Below, piece after piece: positions 45,443 to 55,257 of a stretch of 64,000 bases of DNA. A program made the translations under genes and the position numbers. The stretch lies in assembly GCF_011745365.1 (NCBI RefSeq), contig NW_024468910.1, forward strand, positions 3,872,068-3,936,067, in the 5' to 3' direction. Positions within the stretch are counted from its first letter, which is position 1, and each line of letters opens with the position of its first letter. The notes beneath the pieces were generated by a model. The model saw only the letters and a list, made by a program, of their open reading frames with translations. It was not told the DNA's origin and ran no database searches. Source of the DNA: Cryphonectria parasitica EP155. Taxonomy: Eukaryota > Ascomycota > Sordariomycetes > Diaporthales > Cryphonectriaceae.

Positions 45443-46282
45443 TCACCGTCCTCCTAGCTTCGGGTTCTTGGCTATGGTACTCGGACTCCCAACAATATCA
45501 GACGACGACATGAGCTCATAAGCTCGACCGAAGCAGGCGTTGTACTTCTTGAAGGCCACCTCGACCAGGACGCCGACCTCCTTCCTATCTCTCCCAATAA
45601 TCCCGACAGACACCAGCGACTCCGTCTCCTCGATCCAGTCCTGCAGCTTCTTGAACTCGACCTCGTCCTTGGCCAGGCGCTCGATGGCGCCCGACCCCTT
45701 CAGCACAGCCAAGACGCCGGCCGTGACGGTGTTGGTGGCGCCCAGGATGGTGATGGCGATCTCGTGCTCCTTGGCGTTGGGCCCCATGGCGGTGAGGATG
45801 GCGGCGAGGATGATCTGCAGGAAATGGCAGGCGTACAGCATGACGCCGAAGACGTGGTGCGCGAACCGCCGGCGGCGCTGGTTGCGGATGATGGAGCGGT
45901 AGATGCCCACGGCGCGCAGCCGGCCGCTCTCCAGGTTGTCGGTGCTCTCGCAGGCCAGGCCGCGGTCGCTGTTGATGCCGACCGCGCGCCGGAAGATGAG
46001 CAGGTACTCGTGGTCGACGTTGCGCATCGGCAGGCCTGCGGGCGGCGTCCACGAGTAGTCTGTCGTGACCGGGCCGAGCGGGTGTGTCAAGGGGGTTGCG
46101 ATTTGTCGGTCGCCGGACCTGTATTCCGTATTGTAGTCTGCGGAGCGTCCTCCTCCGGCTTCTGGGGGCGACATGATGACGGACCCTGTAGCAGCTCTTC
46201 GGGCCAGTGGTGGGCGTCTCAGTAGACGGGTCCCTTCGTTGATGGGTGTACAAGGCTGCGAGCTTGTTACAAGCGGTTGCAT
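45443..46282 (-). CDS. Fungal SLATT-domain two-helix membrane protein
   Basis: 279 residues, single exon, ATG at 46280-46282. A disordered N-terminal third is followed by the SLATT (SMODS and SLOG-associating two-transmembrane effector) domain: a juxtamembrane helix with GIYRSIIRNQRRRRFAHHVFG, membrane helix 1 (VMLYACHFLQIILAAILTAM), membrane helix 2 (AITILGATNTVTAGVLAVLKG) and an amphipathic helix with LAKDEVEFKKLQDWIEETES. In bacteria SLATT proteins are proposed pore-forming effectors next to nucleotide second-messenger enzymes or SLOG sensors. Fungal versions (SLATT_fungal) usually stand alone, and their role is untested. No SMODS or SLOG gene lies nearby here. The first in-frame ATG is taken as start; a second ATG (MSPPEAGG) is 36 codons later. 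Confidence 0.87.
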   Translation of the reverse strand: MQPLVTSSQPCTPINEGTRLLRRPPLARRAATGSVIMSPPEAGGGRSADYNTEYRSGDRQIATPLTHPLGPVTTDYSWTPPAGLPMRNVDHEYLLIFRRAVGINSDRGLACESTDNLESGRLRAVGIYRSIIRNQRRRRFAHHVFGVMLYACHFLQIILAAILTAMGPNAKEHEIAITILGATNTVTAGVLAVLKGSGAIERLAKDEVEFKKLQDWIEETESLVSVGIIGRDRKEVGVLVEVAFKKYNACFGRAYELMSSSDIVGSPSTIAKNPKLGGR

Positions 46283-46455
46283 ATCCTGTATTCAACTAAG
46301 ATTTGTTTTCTTGTGTCGTTTGTCTCAGATTCATGGACTTGGGGAGGGATTGATAGGAAAGAAAGAGTCCAAATGATAGAACAGCTTTATGCAGCGCTTA
46401 TCAGCCAGCACAACAATAAACCAGACGACATGATTGAACCACGGTGAACATCTGT

Positions 46456-46463
46456 TTTATATC
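46456..46463 (-). promoter_or_regulatory. Candidate TATA box of the SLATT gene
   Basis: TATAAAAC-type sequence on the minus strand about 175 bp upstream of the SLATT ATG. Supported only by position and sequence. Confidence 0.3.
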
Positions 46464-47946
46464 CCAGAGGTCGACGAAGCCTCACGGCGCCTCACTTCCG
46501 GCAGGCACACATACATGACATCAGAGGGAGACACAATAATCAATTTTTCCTTTTTCTTTGCCTCTTCCTTTTTCTTCTTCCACCCCATCAGAAACAACGC
46601 GAGAGGCAAGTGTGTCATGTGAAGGGTCCATCATGACGGATCCGCTCAGCCATGTGCCGGCACCACCGCAAGCTGATCCTTCGGACATTTCCTCCAGCCA
46701 TGCGTAGGCTGAGACAGCTCTTTTTATTTTTTTATTTATTTTTTGTGGCAAGCCATTTGGCTGCCTAAAAGAAAATGACTAAATATGTATGTACATTGTA
46801 TCCCACCAAAGAAGGCGCAGGAAGAAGAAGAAGACAAGAAGAATATTCCACCTCGGTGACCCAGAGTTACACTATCTTGGAGGCGCAGAGCTGCAGAGGA
46901 CTGCCTTGTAGACAACGAGGCTCCTCCCTTCTGCGCCGGCTTCTGCGCCTCCAAGAACAATAAAAGGAAAAAGAAAAGCCGCCCCCGCGGTATTACATTG
47001 GCCAGGGCACTCATTGCTGGCATGACTGCCGGTGTGGCAATCCCATAGCCGCTTCTGCCGAGGCTTGTACAAGCTGATACATACTTCTCGAAGAACACCC
47101 CTTTTCCGACGTGAATGAGTAGGTTTAATTGCGACTAGGCAGTGTGATTGATGTCGGAACTTGCCATCGCGTTTTTCTTCCTCTGTTTGACTCATTCCCG
47201 AGCTCAGAGCATGTCATGGTATTTGATTTTTTTTCTTCTTCCCTTTCTTTCGGGCTAACGGTTTGTTGAGACCTGGTGATGGGAGGCCCTGCTTTTTCTT
47301 ACCTCGGACGCTTTGTAAATAATTAAAAGCTTGTTGCAATGGTTACGCGTGTCCTCATTATGTCGGTCGACTCTATGACTGCTGTGAAAATTGGCGATGA
47401 TTAAAGTGATCATGTTCGGCTCATCCATTGATTATATCTTGCGATGAAACGTGACAAGTTCCTACCGAGTAGTAGTTGTGCCGAGTGTTTGTGCCTCTTT
47501 GTACATGTGTTGCTGGGCTATAGACGCCGTGGCTATTCAACTAAGCATGCAGGCTCGTCATGATGAGCAGGAAATCATTTGCTACTTTATCTACTGCCTT
47601 TTGCTGTTTTCACATAATCTCGTCGAGCAACGCGATTGTGACGGCAGCAGTAAGCTCAACAGTGATTGCAACCTCGTCCCTTGTTTATCATTATAATGAC
47701 TCGGCGAGGAGACAGCGTAGTCTTCTTCTATTGATGGAAATGGGACAATAGTAGTTTGTCCGATATGCAGTCATTTGGAGAACTTGTACCCGAACCTGCA
47801 GCAAAGAACACATCAAGGTCATTTGGAGGCCAACGGGAGGGCCCGTACCACTTATTCGACGCTTGGGACATCCATCGGCATGTCTTGATCTCCAACAGAT
47901 GCATAATCGACTAACCTGTGATGTCGGATCTGCACTTTGCTCCACC
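46464..47946. other. Shared upstream region of the SLATT and GH105 genes
   Basis: Divergent promoter region with pyrimidine tracts near 46545-46580 and 47230-47250. No gene seen. Confidence 0.55.
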
Positions 47947-47953
47947 TTATATA
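47947..47953 (+). promoter_or_regulatory. Candidate TATA box of the GH105 gene
   Basis: TTATATAG about 110 bp upstream of the ATG at 48062, with a short pyrimidine-rich leader following. Confidence 0.4.
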
Positions 47954-48061
47954 GATCAGCAATTCGCCTCTTGCTCTAGGATCTACTGTCTCTCTGCTGG
48001 TTCCGTTGCGGCCCTCTCAGTGAATCCTGTCTTTTGTTCCACGTCGCAATCACCATTCAAC

Positions 48062-49488
48062 ATGAGACATCTCACCAACATTCTGACTTTGGGGTTTGGT
48101 GTTGTGACTGCTACAGTTGAGGGAACGAGGCTATATCGCCGGGATGCCAATTCAACATCCACTTCATACCTTGCCTGGATGGCGGACTCTCAGATCAAAC
48201 ATGGCGTGTCCAAAGGCTTCAACTACGGAACTGCCGTCGTTTACAAAGGTCTGGAGAGGGCTATTTCACTCACCAAGAATCAGACGCTTGTGGACTTCTA
48301 CGAAGGTCAGATGTCTATTGTTCAGGACAACGGCACTATTACAGGATACAACTATAGTTGCAAGTAGCCCTTTTCCCCCACTTTCTTCTTCTTCGTTCTC
48401 TTCTCTTTATTCCTCTCCTTCGTCTTTAATCAAAACTTACTCCTACGGATTGAATGTAACTTCATAGAGCGACTTGGCGGTTTCTGATACATCATTGATC
48501 ATCACCAGACTATTCACTGGACCAATACCGTTTCGGCATGAACCTTCTCTACTGGTACGAAAGGACAGGCGAGGAAAAATACAAACTCGCAGCTGATGGC
48601 ATCCGAGCCATGCTCCACACGCACCCGCGCAACCTGGAAGGAGGGTTCTGGCACCGCAGCCCGACCTATCCAGACCAGATGTGGGGCGACGGCATCTTTA
48701 TGGGGGACTCGTTCTACGCGAGACACACCTCCCTCTTCCAAAGGGACAACACGTCAGCCTGGGATGACATCACACTCCAGTACGACCTGTACCAGAGACA
48801 CTGCGGCCGCAACGCCACCTCGAGGCTGCTCAAGCACGGCTATGACGAGAGCAAGGTAGCCGTGTGGGCAGACCCGGTCACGGGGGCCTCGCCGCTGGTC
48901 TGGGCCCGCGCGGACGGGTGGTTCCTGACCTCTCTGGTCGAGACCCTCGAGGTGATGCCGCGGGCCCACCCTGGCTTCGCAAGGCTGGCTGGCCATGTCC
49001 AGAGTCTCGCGGAGGGGCTCCGGCGGGCACAGGATCCCTCGACTCGAGGCTGGTGGCTGGTCATGGACGAGGAGTACGTCGGCGCGGCGGGTAACTACAT
49101 CGAGTCCAGCGCCACCGCCATGTTTGCCAGCGGGCTCTTGCAGGGCGTCAGGCTTGGGTTTCTGGACGCAGACGTCTACCTTGGCGCCGCAGAGAAAGCG
49201 TACGAGATGATGGTGGCGAAATGGGTTGTGGAGGACGCGGACGATGGCACGCTGAACTGGGAAGACACTGTCGAGGTTGGGAGCCTGGGCAGCAACGCTA
49301 GTTTTCAGGTAAGCCCGTGGGACATTCTTCTCATACATGTCTCCCTTTTTTGCTGTTTCTTCTTCTTTGGTGGTTTCAGTTCTAATAAGCAATGATACTA
49401 GTACTACACTTCGGAACCAACAGATGAGAATGATTACAAGGGGATTGGTCCGTTCATGTGGGCGAGCTATGAATATGAACTCTTGTAG
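48062..49488 (+). CDS. Secreted glycoside hydrolase family 105 (unsaturated rhamnogalacturonyl hydrolase)
   Basis: Removes the unsaturated uronic acid left by pectin lyases on rhamnogalacturonan oligomers. Exons 48062-48359, 48509-49308 and 49402-49488 give 394 residues. The N-terminus has a signal peptide (TNILTLGFGVVTATVEG). Family features are YSLDQYRFGMNLLYWYERTG, GFWHRSPTYPDQMWGDGIFM with the likely catalytic Asp at about residue 160, PLVWARADGWFLTSLVETL at about 228-246, and the closing GPFMWASYEYELL. Intron 1 appears to use a GC donor (GCAAGT at 48360) with a CACCAG acceptor. A GT two bases earlier would also keep the frame (Asn instead of Tyr at one position, one residue fewer in the exon), but it is a poor donor. 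Intron 2 is GTAAGC...ACTAG. The gene suggests growth on plant cell walls. Confidence 0.9.
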
Positions 49489-51190
49489 ATGATGGAGTGG
49501 GGAAGAGATATGAATTTGACACAAGCCTCTTCCTATACAGACACCATTTCTCTGTGTGAATAAAATTGCGCCATAGCTTTCTTCGATGTATTGAATGATC
49601 CGGAATTCAGCTCTTACATCTGTGAGCAGGGAGGTCCCCATAAATGGCATCAGCCTCGTTGCGGCCCCGCATCCCTTCAACATAGACACAGCGACAATAC
49701 AACAAGGCAAAGAGGAAGAGCCCTCGTCTCGACGTGCGATGTCCATCAAGCCATGGTATTCCAATTCCCCCGTCTTTCTTTCATCTGCGACGTTTTCGTG
49801 GCGAGGATCCCTCCCAGCACGGCTGTCTCTGGATCTTTCTCTCCACGTTGTCTTGGCCACCTTGTCATCAACCAAACAAACACTCCGGCTTATGGCGGGG
49901 AGCGCGTTTCTGCACTTTGGTTCTTGTTTCTTTTTTGTCATTCCAGATGACTGCCGACCCTGGCCTTTCCTTGTGATGCGCCTCTGGCTTCTGCCACGTG
50001 GCTGCACTAGTGAGTGCCCGGTGATCCCTGGTTGGGCGAGGCGTACAATCTGGCCTCGCAGTGTCCTGTCCATGCGCCCCGCTGGTCAATCAAGGCAACG
50101 AATGCGAAGGCTTGGTTCTAGACTGCGTCATGACCAAAGGGGGATGGTTGCGTGTATCTGAAGATCTTAAGGGAGATCTTTATTGGTCGGCTGGCTCTTG
50201 TGATCCTGGAATGAGCACTGAAGTAAACGCCCCTCGCCTCTCACTCAGACTTGCTTGAACGGTCTCCCCGCGAGGCTGTAGCCGACCGACCCCTGTGTCC
50301 CCAACGGAAGAAGATTTATCATATTCTTCTGGGCCTGACTCAGATGAGCTTGTGAGCTTGTGTGTTTTACTCGTGGTGCGCAGAGAAAAAAGGAAATTGA
50401 TTCTGGGGTCTGCCTCGGGATTGTGTTTTTTTTGTAATAAAAAAAAAAAAAAGGGCTTGAGGGGATGAAACTGCGGCTTCGTATTCAATATAAGCCACAC
50501 TTTTTTCAGCCGGGCCAGAGTTTGAGTCTCGGATGTACCATGGGAGAGGTCAGATATCAAAAGTCTGACAATGTGAAAATTTGTTAGAGGGAAAGGAAAG
50601 AAAAGAGAAAAAATATCATGCTCTCATTTTCCGTAGATGGAGTTTGCCATAATGGATGGGAAATCTGTGCATGTTTGGCAGAATGTGCTCCTCGGAGTCG
50701 ATATGATATGAGCAAGGCGTGCCCGTGACTGATGAAAAGTCAGCCTTACGACGTAATATACATGACAAGCTTTTGCCAAGCCTACTGAAGTACTTATGCA
50801 AGACGCGCGTAAAAGGGAGATCGACAAACCTAAGGTCTGAACTAGTCACTAGTGAAGAGCCTTGTTCTCTATACTTTGTAGCACTCAAAACGTCGTCTTG
50901 ATTGTATCAGAGCATGTGGACGTCGTCATGTTGGTGACACCGATTTCATAGCAACAGGACGATAGTACTCATGTACTCAATCATTCATTATTCAAATGAT
51001 ATACACCCCTTCTCGCTGCACTGAGAACACGATAAAAATAACAATAAAACTCCAAATACCTTCAAGCCTTCTCTAGACATGGTCGAGCCATTTGCCCCCA
51101 AAGCTTCCAGGAGAGATACCGCCCGTCTTCGCTCATCTTATCCCTTCTCTGGCCCAAGTGGAGAGAGCAAGAGAGCCTCATCCCAATAGA
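49489..51190. other. Spacer between converging genes
   Basis: No supportable gene. It holds an A run at 50440-50453 and short frames without domains. A long minus-strand frame overlapping the GH105 gene ends near 50073 and is treated as a shadow. Confidence 0.55.
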
Positions 51191-51535
51191 TTAACAGCAG
51201 CCACAGCCCTCAGTGATTCCGCAGCAGTCGATAGACTCGCCGCATCCACCTCGCATGCTCACTTCCGAGTCCATTGGGGGCTCAGCACCAGCCGACTGCA
51301 GACCTCGTCAGATAAGCAAATCATAAAGAACGCACACACGCAAAGTCTATTTGTTGTGACGAAGTGAAGAGAGAGAGAGAGAGAGAGAGGGAGAGAGGAA
51401 GAAACAGGAAATGTAGGGGAAAAAAGGGAGAGAGGAGACTATAGCTGTTTAACGTACGGGCTGCTGCGTGACGACGCCAGACTCCATGGGGATCTCCATG
51501 GGCTGCTGCTGCTGGACGGCGCTGACCTCGGGCAT
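51191..51535 (-). CDS. 60-residue cysteine-rich microprotein, two exons
   Basis: Built by hand from exons 51458-51535 (26 codons) and 51191-51295 (34 codons plus TAA), joined in phase 0 by a 162-bp intron (GTACGT...CTGCAG) that contains a GA repeat. The protein begins MPEVSAVQQQQPMEIPMESG and ends with a compact Cys tail, GGCGESIDCCGITEGCGCC, with six Cys in 18 residues. There is no signal peptide or membrane helix. The tail resembles the Cys-rich, probably palmitoylated ends of small CYSTM-like stress proteins, but the match is loose. Support comes from the clean splice sites, a good TATA box upstream and the non-random composition. The function is unknown; metal binding or membrane anchoring by acylation is possible. 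Confidence 0.7.
51368..51389. repeat. (AG)11 microsatellite inside the microprotein intron
   Basis: Eleven AG units, flanked by further purine-rich sequence, wholly within the intron 51296-51457. Confidence 0.85.
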
Positions 51536-51716
51536 TTTGAAATGTGTGATGGTGGTGGTGGTGCAAAAGACCGTTGGCTTGGAGGTGCGATTGAAATAAA
51601 AAAGAAGTTGTCACGTTCGATATTGAAGAGTGGGAAGATGCTGAACGATGAGAGAACAAAAAGCAAAAGAAAAGACAAACCAACATAGGGAACCAGCCCG
51701 AGAAGCGAACCTCGTT

Positions 51717-51726
51717 CTTTTATATA
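51717..51726 (-). promoter_or_regulatory. Candidate TATA box of the microprotein gene
   Basis: TATATAAAAG on the minus strand, about 182 bp upstream of the ATG at 51535. Confidence 0.45.
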
Positions 51727-52484
51727 TGAAAGCAAACAAGCGGTATTGGGAGCCCTACTACTTTACCTACTGCAATATGACGTCGCGCTGCTGGTGTTGT
51801 CCATTTCCAAGTTTCCCAACCAACCCCAGCGGGAATTGCCCTTTGTCTTTTTTTTTTTTGGGGACCTATACCCTCCCTCCAGCAGGGTCTGGTAAGTTAA
51901 GCGAAGACATCCCTGGCGCAACCCAATGAAGCTTGACCCCGTGGTCGGGCTGGGGAGGGGGGAAGCGCGTTGCTGTTCTGTCGCATCATCTTACAGGCTC
52001 ATCAGGGCGTGGACATGAAACCTTGGTCGACCGATTCCCAGAACCTGGTATTAACCAATTGAGTAGTAATCCCTCTCAGACCGGGTGGGGGGGGGGGGGG
52101 GGCGCGCTCTGGCCTTCTTCTTGTGTTCTTCCGGTTCTGTTAGAGTTGCTATTGATCCAGGCTTTCGTAATTATATGCTATAATTAATGAGTCTTCGGCA
52201 TACTAAACTGTTTAACCGCCGGCTTTTTGTTCCTGGATGGATGGTTGGTTCTCTGCGTGCCAGGCTCGGTTGGGATGTGACCTTGCTCCTATGACGAAGG
52301 GGACTTTTGTTCTTACATCATGTCTGCAAAACACAGGGGCTTATTGACCAGCATCGAAAAAGACAATTTACTCAACAATCTCATATCTCAAAATCCTACA
52401 ATTGCTGAGTTTGGATATCTAGGTAGAACAACAACAACAACAACAACAACAACAACCATAACCACACCTCCACCAACCTAACAA
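51727..52484. other. Intergenic region
   Basis: Upstream flank of the microprotein gene and 3' flank of the hydrolase gene. It holds a T run at 51850-51860, a G run at 52086-52102 and the AAC repeat listed separately. No gene seen. Confidence 0.6.
52427..52456. repeat. (AAC)10 microsatellite
   Basis: Ten AAC units just beyond the stop codon of the TAP-type hydrolase, probably in its 3' untranslated region. Confidence 0.9.
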
Positions 52485-54578
52485 TCAAGGAGCCCACCCC
52501 GCCAAACTCTCAACATGCTCCCTCCAAACCTCCACGGGATCTACCCCTTGCCCTTGCTCCTCACCTGCCACAGCAACGCTGCTGCTGCTGCTAGTAGAAT
52601 TACTCCCAGGCGCCGGAAGATACGGCTTTCGATCCGCAAAACAAGCCGTCTCCCGCTCGGTCGGCACCGTCCCATTGAGGATATACGCCCTCGCCAGCGA
52701 ATCCGTACAAGTAGACAAGTCCCTCGTCGAGTGCCCATAGCCATGATGAACAATCAGCCGCGCATTCTCGCCCATCTCATGCAGCAGCCTCCGCCCGTTG
52801 CGCAGCGGCGTCGCTGGGTCATAGACCTCGGCGATGAGCAGGACCGGGTGGGCGAGGGTGTGATTCAGATCGCCGCGGTAGACCTCGGCCACATCGGGCC
52901 AGTAGGTGGTGAAATGGCGGCAAGGTAGGACGGCGTAGAAGCGGTCATTGCCCGAGATCCAGGACTTGGTCGTCATGTTGGCCCAGAGGGAGGACCACCA
53001 GGCGAGGCCCTCGGGCGGCAGGGGGGCGTCGTAGCTGTCTGCGCAGATGACCATGAGCGAGAGCTCATCGCTTGACGGCCGCGGGGAGGGCGGCTGGAAG
53101 CGCGTCGGGTCGTATTCCCAGTCGTTCTTCTCGATGAGGCTCGTAGCGAGGGTGGAGTTCCCCTGCTCGAGCTCGTAGAGCGTCTGGGCCAGCGTGGGCC
53201 AGGTGACGGGGTTGTAGAGAGCCGCGTAGATGGTGTGCACCAGGCCACGGTATGTGACCAGAGAGGGGCCGCTCTCCTCATGGTATCCAGGCACGGGCTG
53301 GGTGATGAGCGAGTCTATCAGCGTCCGCATGCGGAGGTCGAGGCTCTCGAGAGTGACTGGCTCGCCACCATGTGGCTTTGCTAGCCAGCAGTGCTCTGGC
53401 CCGGCATGGACGCACTCCCCAAGGAAGCCATCGTGCCAGGCGTTCGTCACGTTGTCAAGAGCTGTCCAGCCAAAACCGCCCAACAGGCGGTGATCACGGA
53501 CATACTCGGTACCGTCGAGGATGAGCCGACCAACACGGTCAGGGAACATATTCGCATATGTCTGCCCGATCCCTGTACCGTAGCTGACAAAGTACCCGTC
53601 CAGCTGCTCCTCGCCCAGGGCCTTCCTGATCTCGTCGAGATCTCTTGCCACGAGCGCCGTCGTCATGAAGCGGCCGAGGTCTCCAAACTTCTTCCAACAG
53701 GCATGAAAAGTTGCATTGTTCATCGTGTCAGCCCACCGCAGTAATGTGTCTGGATCCGCCGACTCCTCTCGGTACAGGTCGGTGAGCATGTGCCAACGGT
53801 CTCTGTCGGCGTCGTATGGGTAGCAGGAGATGGCAGGCTGCGACGTGTTCACCCCGCGGGGATCCCAGCCCAGCACGTCAAAGGTGCCATTGGTGTATTT
53901 GAGCGTCCTGTCCTGGGCTGTCCTCCAGGTGTATTCCGTGCCACTGCCACCAGGGCCACCAGGCTCAATCAACAGCGTCCTCTTGCTCTTGACGCCAGAG
54001 CCTGGCGGTGAAGATCTGTCGAGGCGGGATAGCCCTGAGACCTGCAGCTTTGTGACTGCAATCCTGACGGTGCGAGTTTCTGTGGCGTTGAGGTAATCCA
54101 GCGGCACGTCGAGATACCCACAGAGGAAGATGCCACGGCCAGCGTAGGGATCCTTAGGCCTTATACTACTGCTATCTCCCATAGACGCCGGGTTTTTCTC
54201 AGCCCAGCTCCAGTGGTCAGGCTCGGGATCAAACAGCCCCGCCCAGGATGCCTCGTGATCCTTGTCCTCCAGGGCAGGAGGCAAGGTCTTGTTGGTACAG
54301 GGCAAAAATCTGAATGGATCGTCTGGCTGAGGAAATGTCCCATAAGGGGATCCTGGTCCAGGGTGATGGTGGTGGTGGTGGTGGTGATGGTGACCATGAT
54401 GCGGATGGTGATGGCCACCGTGCTGGCCTTGCAGACTCAGGTTACTGATCAAATGGTACAGACTTGCCAAGCCTGCAATGCCCAGCATGATGACCAGCGG
54501 CGACGGTGGTCTTCTCGGCCGTGACGTGGGATGCAACACACGAGGCGTCGCTGTTGTGAGGGGCGTCTTCTCGTCCAT
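52485..54578 (-). CDS. TAP-type alpha/beta hydrolase (tripeptidyl aminopeptidase family), membrane-anchored, His-rich
   Basis: 697 residues, single exon, ATG at 54576-54578. Residues about 27-48 form one membrane anchor (LVIMLGIAGLASLYHLISNL), giving a type II protein. A His-rich linker at about residues 53-72 follows, with a run of ten His. The serine-hydrolase domain shows LLIEPGGPGGSGTEY (oxyanion region), DVLGWDPRGV, nucleophile Ser332 in FVSYGTGIGQTYANMFP, Asp587 in EVYDPATPL and His616 in GYGHSTRD, so the catalytic triad is complete. The usual GxSxG elbow reads F-V-S-Y-G, with the first Gly replaced by Phe330. NTS, NST and similar sites suggest glycosylation outside the cytosol. Secreted relatives release peptides from protein N-termini; the substrate here is unknown. 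Confidence 0.88.
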   Translation of the reverse strand: MDEKTPLTTATPRVLHPTSRPRRPPSPLVIMLGIAGLASLYHLISNLSLQGQHGGHHHPHHGHHHHHHHHHHPGPGSPYGTFPQPDDPFRFLPCTNKTLPPALEDKDHEASWAGLFDPEPDHWSWAEKNPASMGDSSSIRPKDPYAGRGIFLCGYLDVPLDYLNATETRTVRIAVTKLQVSGLSRLDRSSPPGSGVKSKRTLLIEPGGPGGSGTEYTWRTAQDRTLKYTNGTFDVLGWDPRGVNTSQPAISCYPYDADRDRWHMLTDLYREESADPDTLLRWADTMNNATFHACWKKFGDLGRFMTTALVARDLDEIRKALGEEQLDGYFVSYGTGIGQTYANMFPDRVGRLILDGTEYVRDHRLLGGFGWTALDNVTNAWHDGFLGECVHAGPEHCWLAKPHGGEPVTLESLDLRMRTLIDSLITQPVPGYHEESGPSLVTYRGLVHTIYAALYNPVTWPTLAQTLYELEQGNSTLATSLIEKNDWEYDPTRFQPPSPRPSSDELSLMVICADSYDAPLPPEGLAWWSSLWANMTTKSWISGNDRFYAVLPCRHFTTYWPDVAEVYRGDLNHTLAHPVLLIAEVYDPATPLRNGRRLLHEMGENARLIVHHGYGHSTRDLSTCTDSLARAYILNGTVPTERETACFADRKPYLPAPGSNSTSSSSSVAVAGEEQGQGVDPVEVWREHVESLAGWAP

Positions 54579-55257
54579 AGCAACAAGTGAATTTTTTCAA
54601 GCCCACAAGAGTAGATAAGTGGAGGGTGCTGATTGTGGGTTGAGTATAGGTGCAGGACGACATCAATATGAGGAATGTAGAAGTCAATAAATATATGGTA
54701 ATAGAAGAATAGAAGTCATATTGGAGGAGAATAAGCCCTTGCTCGTTCAGGGTACTTGTTAAGGTGTGCTGTGTAAGACGGCTGAAATGATGGGCCTGTT
54801 CTACTAACAATTTGCTGGGGTAGGCAACCCCGCTTGGAGTATGAGCAAGGAGTGGGCTTGCGCGGCGTCGTCAGTTGTGTGGTTGATTGTTGGTTGAAGT
54901 GGCTGCGCAGTACGACCTTGAGACTCCATGTTGTACAATGTAGAGTCAGTACCGGCCTCTGAGAAATCGACAATTACTTGAGATGGACTTGTATTGGACT
55001 ATCACATGCAGCAGGCCTTGTTCTGGCCGCGTCATCTGCATGGGCTCGCGGCTTCCAGTGTCGTGGGCGCTGCTTGTCTTTTCTGTTGACCTGTGGCAAC
55101 CTAAATTCAGTTACGCAATGATTTCCACAACTCAGGTCTAGGGTAAGTAACAACTCACCACTCGCCATCTAACACCCAAGACAGACCCCTCCTCCAGCCA
55201 CCAGCGAGAACAACAGGAGACAACAAGTACACAGCCGCACCACTCAGCTCGCCTCCT
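54579..55257. other. Intergenic region
   Basis: Upstream flank of the hydrolase gene and 3' flank of the DUF4246 gene. AT-rich near 54660-54720. No gene seen. Confidence 0.6.

Noticed and set aside
45585..46295. 236-codon minus frame overlapping the SLATT gene
   Set aside because: Arg/His/Pro-rich shadow in another frame of the same strand.
48754..50073. 439-codon open frame on the minus strand
   Set aside because: It lies antisense over the GH105 exons. Its sequence shows no domain, and the openness follows from the GC-rich third positions of the real gene.
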